Positions 46,083 through 54,688 of a stretch of 64,000 nt of DNA are shown one piece after another. Each line of letters starts with the position of its first letter. Position 1 is the first letter of the stretch. Under the pieces are notes generated by a model. That model was not told the DNA's origin. It ran no database searches and was given only the letters and a program-made list of their open reading frames with translations. Location: the NCBI GenBank assembly GCA_017302835.1, contig JAFLCC010000002.1, forward strand, positions 62,001-126,000, read 5' to 3'. The translations under genes were made by a program, and so were the position numbers. Source of the DNA: Deltaproteobacteria bacterium. GTDB lineage: Bacteria > Bdellovibrionota > Bdellovibrionia > Bdellovibrionales > Bdellovibrionaceae.

Positions 46083-46336
46083 GGTCGTTTTGACCCTGTC
46101 AATAAATCACACAAATTTAAAATCTGAAATAGTGCTAATAAGTTTTATTTATACCCTTACTATCAACTCGGTTTTATTAGATTTAGATATCAATCTTAAA
46201 ATGGTCTTAGTCCTCATGTGAAAAATTGGAGACAAATTGACAATAGAATTCCTGGCCCTTCTGTTGCTTAATAAGTACGCATGGGGGATTTGTTTTTAAA
46301 CGATTAACCTTTTTTAAAAAGAAATGAGTCAGATAT

Positions 46337-46954
46337 ATGGAAAAGGAATTTATAATTTCAACAGATCTAGAGTTGATAAAGGAAGTTAGGGATGGGAATA
46401 GGAAAGCCTATTCAGAACTAGTTAAACGGCACCAAAAGGTATTATTAAGAATGGCGCTTAGATTTGTAAAGAGCTTAGATTTAGCTGAAGATGTGGTACA
46501 AGAGAGCTTTATAAAGGCCTATGAAAAACTTAACTTGTTTGAAGGAAGATCGAGTTTTAAAAGTTGGTTGTTTCAAATTGCCGTGAATACTGCCAAAAAT
46601 AAATTAAGAGATAATAAAAGAAAAACAACAGATATTGACACGGTACAGATGGCCGTAAGTGCCATAGCAGAAACAAGTTTGGTACAGGCCGCACTGGCAT
46701 CGCAAATTCAAGAAGAGGTTGATAAGTTACCTTTAAAACAAAAAACAGCTCTTATTCTCAGAGTCTATGAAGATTTGAGTTTCAAAGAGATTTCAGATAT
46801 TATGGATTGTCCTTATGATACAGCAAAGGCCAACTATAGACATGCTTTGTTGAAGTTAAAAGAAGTGTTTGAACAAAGAGAAGATTTAAAAGATTGGAAT
46901 GATTCATTTAATGGGCATCTTGCAGATATGGTTCAATATGCGGAGGTGGACTAA
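46337..46954 (+). CDS. rpoE: ECF (RpoE-type) sigma factor
   Basis: 205-residue extracytoplasmic-function sigma: region 2 with LVKRHQKVLLRMALRFVKS and AEDVVQESFIKAYEKL, region 4 with KLPLKQKTALILRVYEDLSFKEISDIMDC (helix-turn-helix). It directs RNA polymerase to envelope-stress promoters. It follows the cyclase gene, as in the B. bacteriovorus Bd0742-Bd0743 order, and overlaps its membrane partner by one base (TAATG). The 254-base upstream spacer must hold its promoter; a TTGACA at 46237 has no matching -10. Confidence 0.92.
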   Translation: MEKEFIISTDLELIKEVRDGNRKAYSELVKRHQKVLLRMALRFVKSLDLAEDVVQESFIKAYEKLNLFEGRSSFKSWLFQIAVNTAKNKLRDNKRKTTDIDTVQMAVSAIAETSLVQAALASQIQEEVDKLPLKQKTALILRVYEDLSFKEISDIMDCPYDTAKANYRHALLKLKEVFEQREDLKDWNDSFNGHLADMVQYAEVD

Positions 46955-47403
46955 TGGAATTATATGAAGTTGAAAGAGCTATTAAAAAATCAAATTTTTA
47001 TGCTACCGAAATACCCTTGCCTCATGAGGACAAATATTATCAAGACTTTCATGATAAAATTATGTCCTCTATAGGAAATGCAGAAATAAAGCCCCGATCG
47101 TATTTTCAAAATAAAAAAGATCTGTTAAAAAGGCATTGGCGATTTTATTTAGTGATGTCGTTTCTGAGTTTGGCAACTTTGATTTCATTTAATATGGCTA
47201 AAAAGATTTCTTTCAGTTTTTTACAGAATAGTCATGTGATTAAAAGCTCCCAAAATGAGGATCAAATTATTTCATTAATAAAGTCCTCTCCAGAAATGCT
47301 GACAGAAACGGTGCTGAGTTATAAATCGGAACAGGAGTTTATTGCTGAATCAGTTTTTTTCCAAGATGAAAGTATAACTAAAGAGTTGTTCAATTCATTA
47401 TAA
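46954..47403 (+). CDS. Membrane protein, probable anti-sigma factor
   Basis: 149 residues with a single transmembrane helix (FYLVMSFLSLATLISFNMA, about residues 67-85); the N-terminal part is cytoplasmic by position. This is the architecture of anti-sigma partners, though I do not see a zinc-binding HxxxCxxC. Its ATG overlaps the sigma stop, so it is translated with it. Periplasmic tail is short and acidic. Confidence 0.65.
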   Translation: MELYEVERAIKKSNFYATEIPLPHEDKYYQDFHDKIMSSIGNAEIKPRSYFQNKKDLLKRHWRFYLVMSFLSLATLISFNMAKKISFSFLQNSHVIKSSQNEDQIISLIKSSPEMLTETVLSYKSEQEFIAESVFFQDESITKELFNSL

Positions 47404-47439
47404 TCTACTATTTTCTTCTCACCTAAGGTACTTTTTAGT

Positions 47440-47466
47440 AGGAGTTGAGTCATATGCGTAACTCCT
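47440..47466 (+). terminator. Hairpin with T-tract
   Basis: AGGAGTT and AACTCCT form a seven-pair stem with a 13-base loop, and a TTTTT run follows 4 bases later. It may end or attenuate the sigma operon before the Spy-like gene. Confidence 0.4.
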
Positions 47467-47491
47467 GCAGTTTTTAGAGCGGGAGAGTTTG

Positions 47492-47956
47492 GTGAGACGT
47501 TTAATTTCCATTTTCTTTTTAATGTTTTCAACTGCATTGGCTGAGTCAAATTTTAAGGCAAAGCTTCAGTTGGAAGACCTTTTGATTTGGAAAATTTCAG
47601 ATGAATTAAAATTAACAACGGAGCAAGAAAAAAAAATCTCAGACATCATTAAGTACTTAAATAAGAAAAAGTCCGCCAACTCGCAAGAAATCGAAGTCCT
47701 CACTCAAAGAATTATTAAAAGTGAAGACGAGAAAGTTAAAAATAAAGCATTTTTGGATTTAAAAAAAAAGTTAAGTATTTATAATTTAATTTCGATTGAA
47801 GAGTTGGACAAAGTTAAAGGTGTTTTAGGTATTAAAAAGTTAGGTCAATACCTAGAGCTTAAAAAGGATATTTCGGAAAAAGTGAAAAATATTATTTTGC
47901 CTGCGGATAAAAAAGGAGAAGTAAAACTTCCTCCTCCTAAAATCACTGAAGAATAA
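47492..47956 (+). CDS. Spy/CpxP-like periplasmic protein
   Basis: About 154 residues: short Sec signal (RRLISIFFLMFSTALA), then an all-helical, Lys/Glu-rich domain with LTTEQEKKISDII and a second helix pair, reminiscent of Spy, CpxP and metal-resistance zinc-binding proteins that act as periplasmic chaperones. No LTxxQ pair is exact, so the family call is tentative. GTG start at 47492 is preferred because GGGAG lies 6 bases upstream; TTG at 47489 is possible. It lies beside the sigma/anti-sigma pair and might belong to the regulon. Confidence 0.55.
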   Translation: MRRLISIFFLMFSTALAESNFKAKLQLEDLLIWKISDELKLTTEQEKKISDIIKYLNKKKSANSQEIEVLTQRIIKSEDEKVKNKAFLDLKKKLSIYNLISIEELDKVKGVLGIKKLGQYLELKKDISEKVKNIILPADKKGEVKLPPPKITEE

Positions 47957-47970
47957 ATCTGCTAAAGATA

Positions 47971-47986
47971 TTTTGGAGACAGGCTC
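47971..47986 (+). repeat. REP-like GACAGGCTC motif
   Basis: TTTTGGAGACAGGCTC, found again at 61498 with one change. It resembles the GGGGACAGGC core of REP sequences linked to RAYT transposases, but only a fragment is visible and no transposase is present. Confidence 0.4.
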
Positions 47987-48023
47987 ATTTTATTACAGAC
48001 TACATGAATGATGTTACAAATTC

Positions 48024-49370
48024 CTAATGGGAACTGGTATTATCCTCGTCACCATTGATGCCAATTAAGTTATTAGAATCACCTTTCCTCATCATGTCCT
48101 GGTAGCTCATTTTTATTCCCCCGTTGCTATACGACTCTACGGCTTGCATCAAAGTAATTGAAGAAGGAGCAATGGATAAAAATAAAGTAGATAAACCGTT
48201 AGTGATAATATCTAAATTTTTCGTTCCAAGAGGGTCTGTCGTCGTTCTTTTTAAGTTGAGATACTGACTATTATAATAAGGGTAGGAGCTACAGCTATTA
48301 AAAAAGTAAATTTGATATCTATTTTGATTAGCCTGCAATTTCAGAGTGGAATGATTTTGTATCAAATCAAGGTTTAGATATTCACCCAATCCTGAATGGC
48401 CAGCATAGAGCATGATTGAAGAATTCATTAATGAGTTTGATAAAAACTTATGAAAACTCATTCCATCATAAATAGTAGAAGCTCCAAAAAATATTCTATA
48501 GGTTACTTTTCCTTTAGGGGTTGTTTTTACTAATTCCTCAACAAATGGCATTTGATTATAATAACCTAATTTGCCAAAAAAAAGTTGTAGTTCTTGGTTT
48601 GTCCACACATGACCTTTGTAACCCCACTGAGAAAGGACCAATTTTATTTGTCGGTAAGACTGTGCACTCAAATCCCTAGATGATTGAGGGTTCCAATCTA
48701 AAGAAGAATTGTCCATACCAAAAAGAATATCGAAAGTCAGTTCTCCATTGACGAAAAGCCGATCATATTCAGGAAAAGTGAGTTTTGTATTTTGAAGGTA
48801 TTGAAGTTGGCCTTGAACGCTAAAGTAATCAACATTTTCTTTTAGGTTACATCCATAGGCTTTGGGGTTGAAAAAATACCAAAAATAGCCTTCTTGCGGG
48901 TGCTGATCATCGGTACAAGGATAAAGATTAGCTGTATTATTGGTTAATGATTTCACCCAAATTTCATAAGGTCGGATTGGAAGAAAAAATGAATAAGAAT
49001 TGGGCCCTTGAGAAATAAGAATTCTTCCAGAGTAGGAGTAATCCGCTCGCCAAGTGTTGCTATTTACCTGTTGGGCTCTTAATATTTGAAAAGTGTGGTC
49101 CCCCTTAGGAACAGCCTGTCGATTTTGGTTTGAAAAAGCCCCAAATAGGAATGACAATTGTTTATCAATGGCCGTTTTATATTCTGTATCTCTGGGTTGA
49201 GACGTTTTAAATAATTCTACAGAATAATTAAATTTAAGCTGCGCCTCTTGGGCTGAGGGACTGTAAAACCGATAGCGGTTAGGTGGAGAATAGGTTCTAT
49301 TTAGATTTGGTGTAAAAGTTTGTGAAAAAGAAAATTGAGTCACCCAAAGAAAAAAACATAGAAACTTCAT
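48024..49370 (-). CDS. Secreted protein with His/Cys pair, possible clan CD peptidase
   Basis: 448 residues with signal peptide (MKFLCFFLWVTQFSFS). The C-terminal half has MLYAGHSGLGEYLNLDLI followed, after about 30 residues, by IYFFNSCSSYPYYNSQYL: a hydrophobic strand ending in His-Gly and a second ending in Cys, the same order and spacing as the catalytic dyad of caspase-clan peptidases (CHAT, gingipain, C25). The N-terminal half is polar, mostly aromatic and beta. Not a recognised family; the peptidase idea rests on this motif only. No inhibitor gene is evident nearby. Confidence 0.6.
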   Translation of the reverse strand: MKFLCFFLWVTQFSFSQTFTPNLNRTYSPPNRYRFYSPSAQEAQLKFNYSVELFKTSQPRDTEYKTAIDKQLSFLFGAFSNQNRQAVPKGDHTFQILRAQQVNSNTWRADYSYSGRILISQGPNSYSFFLPIRPYEIWVKSLTNNTANLYPCTDDQHPQEGYFWYFFNPKAYGCNLKENVDYFSVQGQLQYLQNTKLTFPEYDRLFVNGELTFDILFGMDNSSLDWNPQSSRDLSAQSYRQIKLVLSQWGYKGHVWTNQELQLFFGKLGYYNQMPFVEELVKTTPKGKVTYRIFFGASTIYDGMSFHKFLSNSLMNSSIMLYAGHSGLGEYLNLDLIQNHSTLKLQANQNRYQIYFFNSCSSYPYYNSQYLNLKRTTTDPLGTKNLDIITNGLSTLFLSIAPSSITLMQAVESYSNGGIKMSYQDMMRKGDSNNLIGINGDEDNTSSH

Positions 49371-49464
49371 ATTTACCTCTTAGTGCTTTATTATCTATGG
49401 AGTATAAAAGTAGAATGCAAGCTATTTGTAGGTCGTCAGGATAACTTAACACCCTTTTGTGGAC

Positions 49465-49491
49465 TCAATTTAAGACGTTTCAAACACGGGC
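49465..49491. repeat. Partial copy of the 36.1 kb palindromic repeat
   Basis: TCAATTTAAGACGTTTCAAA and following bases match the right arm of the 36094-36202 element (36182-36208) in 23 of 27 positions. It has lost the partner arm. It sits between two leftward genes. Confidence 0.55.
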
Positions 49492-50559
49492 TTACTTCTT
49501 TAGTTCCAGGATTCTTTCTTTTAGCTTTTGGGTGGGATTAGACGTTTTTTCAAGTTTTTTACACTCTTCTATAAATTTTACAAAACTGTGGCCAACTAAA
49601 TTAAATAGCAATTCAAAATCATTAAGGTCTTTCATGTAAGTTTTATAGACAATGAGCCTCGCATTATTGAGATCCCATGAATCGAAGTTGAGCCAATGAG
49701 AAGTTTTAAGAAGAGGTTTGACTTCAGTTTTAAAATTTTCTTTTATGGCAATAAATTTTTGTTGTCGGAGTTCTTCTTTTTTCTGTGATTCTGATAATTG
49801 AGTATACCATTTTTCAAGTTTGGTGAGTTCATTGGTAATAAATTTAGAAAACAACTCATCGTCATGATTTTCATTTTTGGTGATCTCAATTGTTTTCGAA
49901 TTTTCACCTTCTTTTTTTAGGTAAAATAGTTCCATTCCTTTATTTCCCAAAAAGGTGGCCATTCGTTCATTAAAATCAGCCTCACTTTTAATGTATAATG
50001 TTGCATGAACAGACTCATGGATAATGGTATTAACAAGATCGTAATCTTTGTACTTCATCATGCTTGAAAGAAGAGGATCTTTGAACCAACCCAAAGTGGA
50101 GTAGGCACTCACTCCACGAACATAAACGTCTAGCCCTTGCAATTTAATGTTTTCTGATTCTTCTTTGGCCTCAAGTTCCGAAAAATAACCTTTGTAGGGA
50201 ACTTTTCCAACAAAAGGAAACTCCCAAACATAAGCTTCGAGGTTCCATTTGGGGGAAGCGCTAACAACATAGCTAACATAGGGACGGTCGAGCTTAACAA
50301 AAGTGGAATAATTTTTTTTTACATTAAGGCTTAGATCTACTTCAGCAAATTGTCTAACTTCTTGAGCCAAAAGTAATTTATTTTTTTCATCATCAGTGAG
50401 TCTTTGATCTTTAAGGGCTTCTTCTATAGGTACTCTTTGGTTTAAGAGGCTTGCCTGATTGTAAGCGCTTTTCATCAAATAGCCCATCTGGCATCCAGAA
50501 AGAAGAAAGGACATTAGGCTGAAAAAAACGCCACGTTGCCAGAGTATTATAGAACCCAT
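49492..50559 (-). CDS. Lipoprotein metallopeptidase (COG4324-like aminopeptidase)
   Basis: 355 residues. Lipobox LLSGC (Cys about 23) after a hydrophobic signal; the body contains AYSTLGWFKDPLLSSMM and the zinc motif HESVHATLY with Glu of NERMATFLG downstream, the pattern of the predicted aminopeptidase family (PF10023). The enzyme would face the periplasm. Its start overlaps the end of the barrel gene by 13 bases. Confidence 0.8.
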   Translation of the reverse strand: MGSIILWQRGVFFSLMSFLLSGCQMGYLMKSAYNQASLLNQRVPIEEALKDQRLTDDEKNKLLLAQEVRQFAEVDLSLNVKKNYSTFVKLDRPYVSYVVSASPKWNLEAYVWEFPFVGKVPYKGYFSELEAKEESENIKLQGLDVYVRGVSAYSTLGWFKDPLLSSMMKYKDYDLVNTIIHESVHATLYIKSEADFNERMATFLGNKGMELFYLKKEGENSKTIEITKNENHDDELFSKFITNELTKLEKWYTQLSESQKKEELRQQKFIAIKENFKTEVKPLLKTSHWLNFDSWDLNNARLIVYKTYMKDLNDFELLFNLVGHSFVKFIEECKKLEKTSNPTQKLKERILELKK

Positions 50560-51146
50560 GTTAAGCCAGCGCGGATAGAGTTATCTTCAATGGTTGATTT
50601 GTTGTTGGCAGAATCTTTAGTTTCAGTTCTCCAAGCATCATAGCTCAGTTTCAAACCAAAAGTATCAGTTAAAGGAATTTTTATTCCTGCTCCGTAGCTA
50701 GGAGAAACGGAGTTGATGGGGTCTGTGTCATAGATAAAAACATCAGAATTTTTTGTACTCATTGTTTTTTCAATTTGTGAGATACCCACTTTTAAATAAG
50801 GTTGAATTATTGATTTTTTATCTGCCAAAATAAAAATGAAATCAGAACCATAAACTTTAACTTTTTGTAAGGTGGTCTGCTGTTGGAAGCCCGTTCCATT
50901 GTAAATCGTTTCTTCTCTGAGTATTGAAGCCGTGGTATAACTTAATTCAATTGCAAGCTTTTCCATGAAATAGAAAGATACGGATCCTGTGGTCGATTCC
51001 ATATTGTTGAAGTTATCAGCATTAAAATAGGTTTTTTTTTGAGCGTAAGAAACGGCCAGCTCGGTAACTATGGCCTCTGACTGAAGTGATAGGAAAATGA
51101 AACTTAAAAAAAGCAGAATCACACGTGAATTATTTTTTTTCCTCAT
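50547..51146 (-). CDS. Outer-membrane beta-barrel protein
   Basis: 199 residues, signal peptide (RVILLFLSFIFLSLQSEA), small barrel with alternating strands (KLAIELSYTT, LKLSYDAWRTET) and terminal RAGLTWVL. Its end overlaps the metallopeptidase gene by 13 bases, suggesting joint expression. No named family. Confidence 0.65.
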   Translation of the reverse strand: MRKKNNSRVILLFLSFIFLSLQSEAIVTELAVSYAQKKTYFNADNFNNMESTTGSVSFYFMEKLAIELSYTTASILREETIYNGTGFQQQTTLQKVKVYGSDFIFILADKKSIIQPYLKVGISQIEKTMSTKNSDVFIYDTDPINSVSPSYGAGIKIPLTDTFGLKLSYDAWRTETKDSANNKSTIEDNSIRAGLTWVL

Positions 51147-51214
51147 AGGGATATGCTAACAGTTGAATGCCGAGTCGTCTTCATGAGACAGATTAATTTA
51201 GACTCGACTTTAGT

Positions 51215-52129
51215 TTATTTAGCAGTATAGACAGGGCTGTAGTTGACATGAAATGAATATCTTAAGTGGATGTAACCATCAGATCTGAGCATTTCCTTGG
51301 GAGGATTTGGAAAAATTTTGGCGTCTTCAAAGGCAAAAATAGCTGATTGATCAAACCGAGAAACACCAGACTCCCTAAGGACCAGGGCCTTTTTTAAATT
51401 TCCTTGAGCATCTATCAAAAACTCTACTTCAGAGATCCATTCGCTTTTAGAAACATTGGTTAAGACCCTGGACCTATTCAGTTGCTCCATAGCTTCGCGA
51501 ATTTTTGTTTCCCAACGAAACCGAACCAAATCTTCAACGCGAGAGTAAAATGTATAAAATTGAAATTGATCTGTATTTAGGGCTGTGAAATCACCAACGG
51601 AAACATCGTCAGGTAAAGATTCACCTAAAGTGGACGCTCCGTATTTTTCGTTGGGGTATAACTCTAGGGGTTTGTAGTCAGATTTTTTTTTGTTTGAAGA
51701 GGTGTAAAGCTCTGAAGTTTCAGGAACCTTAGCCTCATTCTTAGGGGACTTAATATCCCTTTGAATTTGTTCTAATTTTTTGGCAATAAGTTCTTTTTGG
51801 TACTTAGGTGTTGAAAAATTATTAGAAGTTTTGCCGGACAGCTTGGCTTTAGTTTCAATAAGTACCCGTTGGGTGGCTTCGGAAAGGAAGCGAGCTTTTT
51901 CTTTAGAACTCTTATCCACTTGGGACTCAGGAGGGAGAGCGCTACGAACAATTTGCTGATGGTCTTTTTCGTCAATAATTTCAATATCCAAAGGTTTGAC
52001 TTTTTCGATGATAAGGGAACTTCGAGCTGTCGTTATTTTGTTTAGCCATTCTTGAGGCATAAAAAAAACCACTAGGACCAAAATAAGGTGAAATATCAGA
52101 CTGAAGCTAACTCCCAAAAATAAATTCAT
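51215..52129 (-). CDS. TonB-like energy transducer
   Basis: About 304 residues with an N-terminal transmembrane helix (GVSFSLIFHLILVLVVFF), a long charged linker, and a C-terminal domain with EVEFLIDAQGNLKKALVLRESG and FDQSAIFAFEDAKIFPNPP, the TonB/TolA C-terminal fold. It would couple inner-membrane force to outer-membrane receptors. The frame is open back to 52249, but the extra 40 residues look unlike a protein start; ATG 52129 puts the helix at the N-terminus. No ExbBD here. Confidence 0.75.
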   Translation of the reverse strand: MNLFLGVSFSLIFHLILVLVVFFMPQEWLNKITTARSSLIIEKVKPLDIEIIDEKDHQQIVRSALPPESQVDKSSKEKARFLSEATQRVLIETKAKLSGKTSNNFSTPKYQKELIAKKLEQIQRDIKSPKNEAKVPETSELYTSSNKKKSDYKPLELYPNEKYGASTLGESLPDDVSVGDFTALNTDQFQFYTFYSRVEDLVRFRWETKIREAMEQLNRSRVLTNVSKSEWISEVEFLIDAQGNLKKALVLRESGVSRFDQSAIFAFEDAKIFPNPPKEMLRSDGYIHLRYSFHVNYSPVYTAK

Positions 52130-52262
52130 TTGTATCAATTTAGAACAAAAAGTCCCCAAATTCCACAAAAATGGCTTAAGTTTGAAACATTTTCTCCGAT
52201 GAGTAGATGGAATGATATGATAGACGAGTGATATGATGGAAGGATCCATTTAGGGGGTTTGA

Positions 52263-52772
52263 GTGGGTAAAATTTTAGACATTGTGGATAGGTTAAAGTC
52301 GAAAAATCATCAAGGGTTAAAAAATTCAAAAGCAAAGGCGCCTGTTTTAGATATCACCGAGGCGCGCCAAGAAATAATTAATTCTGAAAGACGTGAAGTT
52401 AAAAGAACGATACTCACTGAATTTATTGGTGCCTTTGCGGTTCTTCCAGAGCATGGATTATTGCGTGTGGCTGTTTATGATATTTCTGATAATGGAATTT
52501 CTTTTGATTTAGAAATGGGCAAGGGAAAGTTTTCTCCAGACGAAGAAATTGCCATGAGAGTCTACTTAAATCACAAAACTTATTTTTCTTTCGTCGTTGT
52601 TGTTAATAATTCAAGATTGATTCCCAGTGAAGAAGTGGTTCGCCATGGTACCAGTTATGTGAAAGGCACCGTAAATGACGTTGCGTTACATCATTTTGTT
52701 AAGTTTATTGAAACGGTAAGTGCGAGTCTGAAAACTGATGATGGCGATATTCAAGTCTCAAATATTTCTTGA
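52263..52772 (+). CDS. PilZ-domain c-di-GMP receptor
   Basis: 169 residues; GTG start with GGGGG 5 bases upstream. PilZ signature: RREVKR (RxxxR) at residues 44-49 and DISDNGISFD ((D/N)xSxxG) near 80, the two halves of the c-di-GMP site, so binding is likely. No other domain. Probably followed by PhoH on the same transcript (41-base gap). It may respond to the cyclase at 45.2 kb (inference). Confidence 0.82.
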   Translation: MGKILDIVDRLKSKNHQGLKNSKAKAPVLDITEARQEIINSERREVKRTILTEFIGAFAVLPEHGLLRVAVYDISDNGISFDLEMGKGKFSPDEEIAMRVYLNHKTYFSFVVVVNNSRLIPSEEVVRHGTSYVKGTVNDVALHHFVKFIETVSASLKTDDGDIQVSNIS

Positions 52773-52813
52773 TAGTTATTCCCTTTAGTTGGCATCCTGT
52801 AAGTGACAGTTAA

Positions 52814-54178
52814 ATGACAGTCATGTCGCTAAAGGAGCTGAACAAATTGAATAAAGTAAATCCAAATAAAAAAAAGAAAATTGTAGTTGATACGAATGTG
52901 ATCCTCTTTGATTCCCAAGCTATTTTAAAATTTGGTGAAGGTGATATCCATATTCCCATTTCGGTCATTGAAGAAATTGATAGATTTAAAAGAGATCAGG
53001 GCGAAAACGGAAGAAATGCGAGACAGTTCAGTCGTTTTATTGATGTGCTCAGGGCCAAGGGATCTTTATCTAAAGGTGTGCAGTTAGATAATCATTCAGA
53101 AACCTTCGTCTATATTAACACCGATTTGATGTTTGCAGGGATGTCCACAGAACTAGACCAGATGAAGGCTGACAATCGCATTTTGATGACCGCATTGTCT
53201 TTGCAGAAGCAACACCCAAGACATACGGTTGAGCTGATTACGAAGGATATCAACCTTCGAATCAAAGCCGATGTGTATGGTATCACGGCAAAAGATTATG
53301 AGCCCAATAACGCTTCCGAAAATGATCTCTACGAAGGCTATCTTGAGATTGAGCTTACTTCGGCTCAAATCGATTCTTTTTACAAAGAAAAAAAATATTT
53401 AGCTCCTGATTCTAAGCTCATTGCTAATCAATATGTTATTATGAAAGACCAATCAAACCCCAATCATTCCGCCGTAGGCAGGTATTCCTTTGCCGATAAA
53501 GCTATCGTTCCTTTGCTTTCCCCATCAGATAGTATTTGGGGAATCCATGCAAGGAATGCGGAACAGGCATTTGCCTTGGACTGTCTTTTAAACGATGAGA
53601 TTTTGTTTGTTTCCTTAGTCGGAAAGGCTGGCACAGGAAAAACCCTTCTGGCGATTGCTGCAGGTCTTCATAAGACTCTAGATGAGGGCAGATTTCAAAG
53701 ACTTTTAGTCTCTAGGCCCATTTTTCCAATGGGAAGAGATATCGGGTATTTGCCTGGGGACATTGAGCAAAAATTAAATCCATGGATGCAGCCTATATTT
53801 GACAATGTTGAGTTTCTTATGGGGGCAGATAAGAAAGCTTCGGGCAGAGCTCAAGAATTGATCAATCAAGGGATGTTAAATATTGAGCCTCTGACCTATA
53901 TTCGTGGAAGAAGTATTCCAAAACAATATTTAATTGTCGATGAAGCTCAAAACTTAACTCCTCATGAAATCAAAACAATTGTTACACGGGCTGGCCGAGG
54001 TACAAAAGTTGTCTTGACGGGGGACGTTTATCAAATTGATAATCCCTACGTTGATTCTGCAAATAGTGGTTTGACCTATGCGGGAGAAAAGTTTAAAGGT
54101 CATCCTATAGCGGCTCATGTCACTTTAACGAAGGGCGAACGGTCCGAGTTGGCAGAATTAGCGGCTAACATTTTATAA
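52814..54178 (+). CDS. PhoH-like ATPase with PIN domain
   Basis: 454 residues: N-terminal PIN nuclease domain (VVDTNVILFD, then the acidic EEIDRF) and a C-terminal PhoH P-loop ATPase (VGKAGTGKTLLAIAAG, DEAQNLTPHEIKT). The PIN-PhoH (PhoH2) architecture is an RNA-unwinding and cleaving enzyme. ATG 52814 has no ribosome site, whereas a TTG eleven codons in has AAAGGAG nine bases before it and may be the true start. Follows the PilZ gene. Confidence 0.88.
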   Translation: MTVMSLKELNKLNKVNPNKKKKIVVDTNVILFDSQAILKFGEGDIHIPISVIEEIDRFKRDQGENGRNARQFSRFIDVLRAKGSLSKGVQLDNHSETFVYINTDLMFAGMSTELDQMKADNRILMTALSLQKQHPRHTVELITKDINLRIKADVYGITAKDYEPNNASENDLYEGYLEIELTSAQIDSFYKEKKYLAPDSKLIANQYVIMKDQSNPNHSAVGRYSFADKAIVPLLSPSDSIWGIHARNAEQAFALDCLLNDEILFVSLVGKAGTGKTLLAIAAGLHKTLDEGRFQRLLVSRPIFPMGRDIGYLPGDIEQKLNPWMQPIFDNVEFLMGADKKASGRAQELINQGMLNIEPLTYIRGRSIPKQYLIVDEAQNLTPHEIKTIVTRAGRGTKVVLTGDVYQIDNPYVDSANSGLTYAGEKFKGHPIAAHVTLTKGERSELAELAANIL

Positions 54179-54250
54179 TGTTTTTACGGATACATTTAAT
54201 ACATGTAATACATTTAATTCATGAGGGAGTTAAGAGATGGAGTTGAGTTT

Positions 54251-54667
54251 ATGATGGCTGCGAATATTAAATTTGATACGGGTTACAAGTGTTCGATGTC
54301 TGTTCAGGTTACTGATAAAATGGTACACCAATTTGCCGAAATGAGTGGCGATTTTAACCCAATTCACTTTGATGAAGCCTACGCAAGAACAACTCGATTT
54401 GGACAACGGATCGCTCATGGAATGATTGCGGGGGCTTTGTTTTCAAGAGCTTTGAATGAAAACATGGGGCAAGGTGGAATTTATTTAAGCCAGACGATGA
54501 AATTTTTATCTCCTGTATTTATAAATGATACTCTCACTATTGAAATGCATGTCACGGGAATGAGGAAAGAAAAAGGAATTGCCTCCGTTGAAACCATTGC
54601 GAGAAATCAAAAAGGAGAAGTTTGTGTTAAGGGCGAAGCTGTTGTGATGGTGGCTTCGAACGTTTAG
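54251..54667 (+). CDS. MaoC-like (R)-specific enoyl-CoA hydratase
   Basis: Hot-dog-fold hydratase of about 138 residues. Hydratase-2 motif: GDFNPIHFDEAYA...FGQRIAHGM, with catalytic Asp and His. Acts on 3-hydroxyacyl-CoA in fatty acid or polyhydroxyalkanoate metabolism. Start chosen at ATG 54251 with GGAG 8 bases before it; in-frame ATG 54221 also possible. Short ACATTTAAT repeats precede it. Confidence 0.85.
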   Translation: MMAANIKFDTGYKCSMSVQVTDKMVHQFAEMSGDFNPIHFDEAYARTTRFGQRIAHGMIAGALFSRALNENMGQGGIYLSQTMKFLSPVFINDTLTIEMHVTGMRKEKGIASVETIARNQKGEVCVKGEAVVMVASNV

Positions 54668-54688
54668 TTACCATGAGCTCAACCTATT

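Noticed and set aside
46237-46265. TTGACA upstream of the ECF sigma gene as a promoter
   Set aside because: No TATAAT-like sequence at 16-19 bases, so the hexamer alone is not enough.
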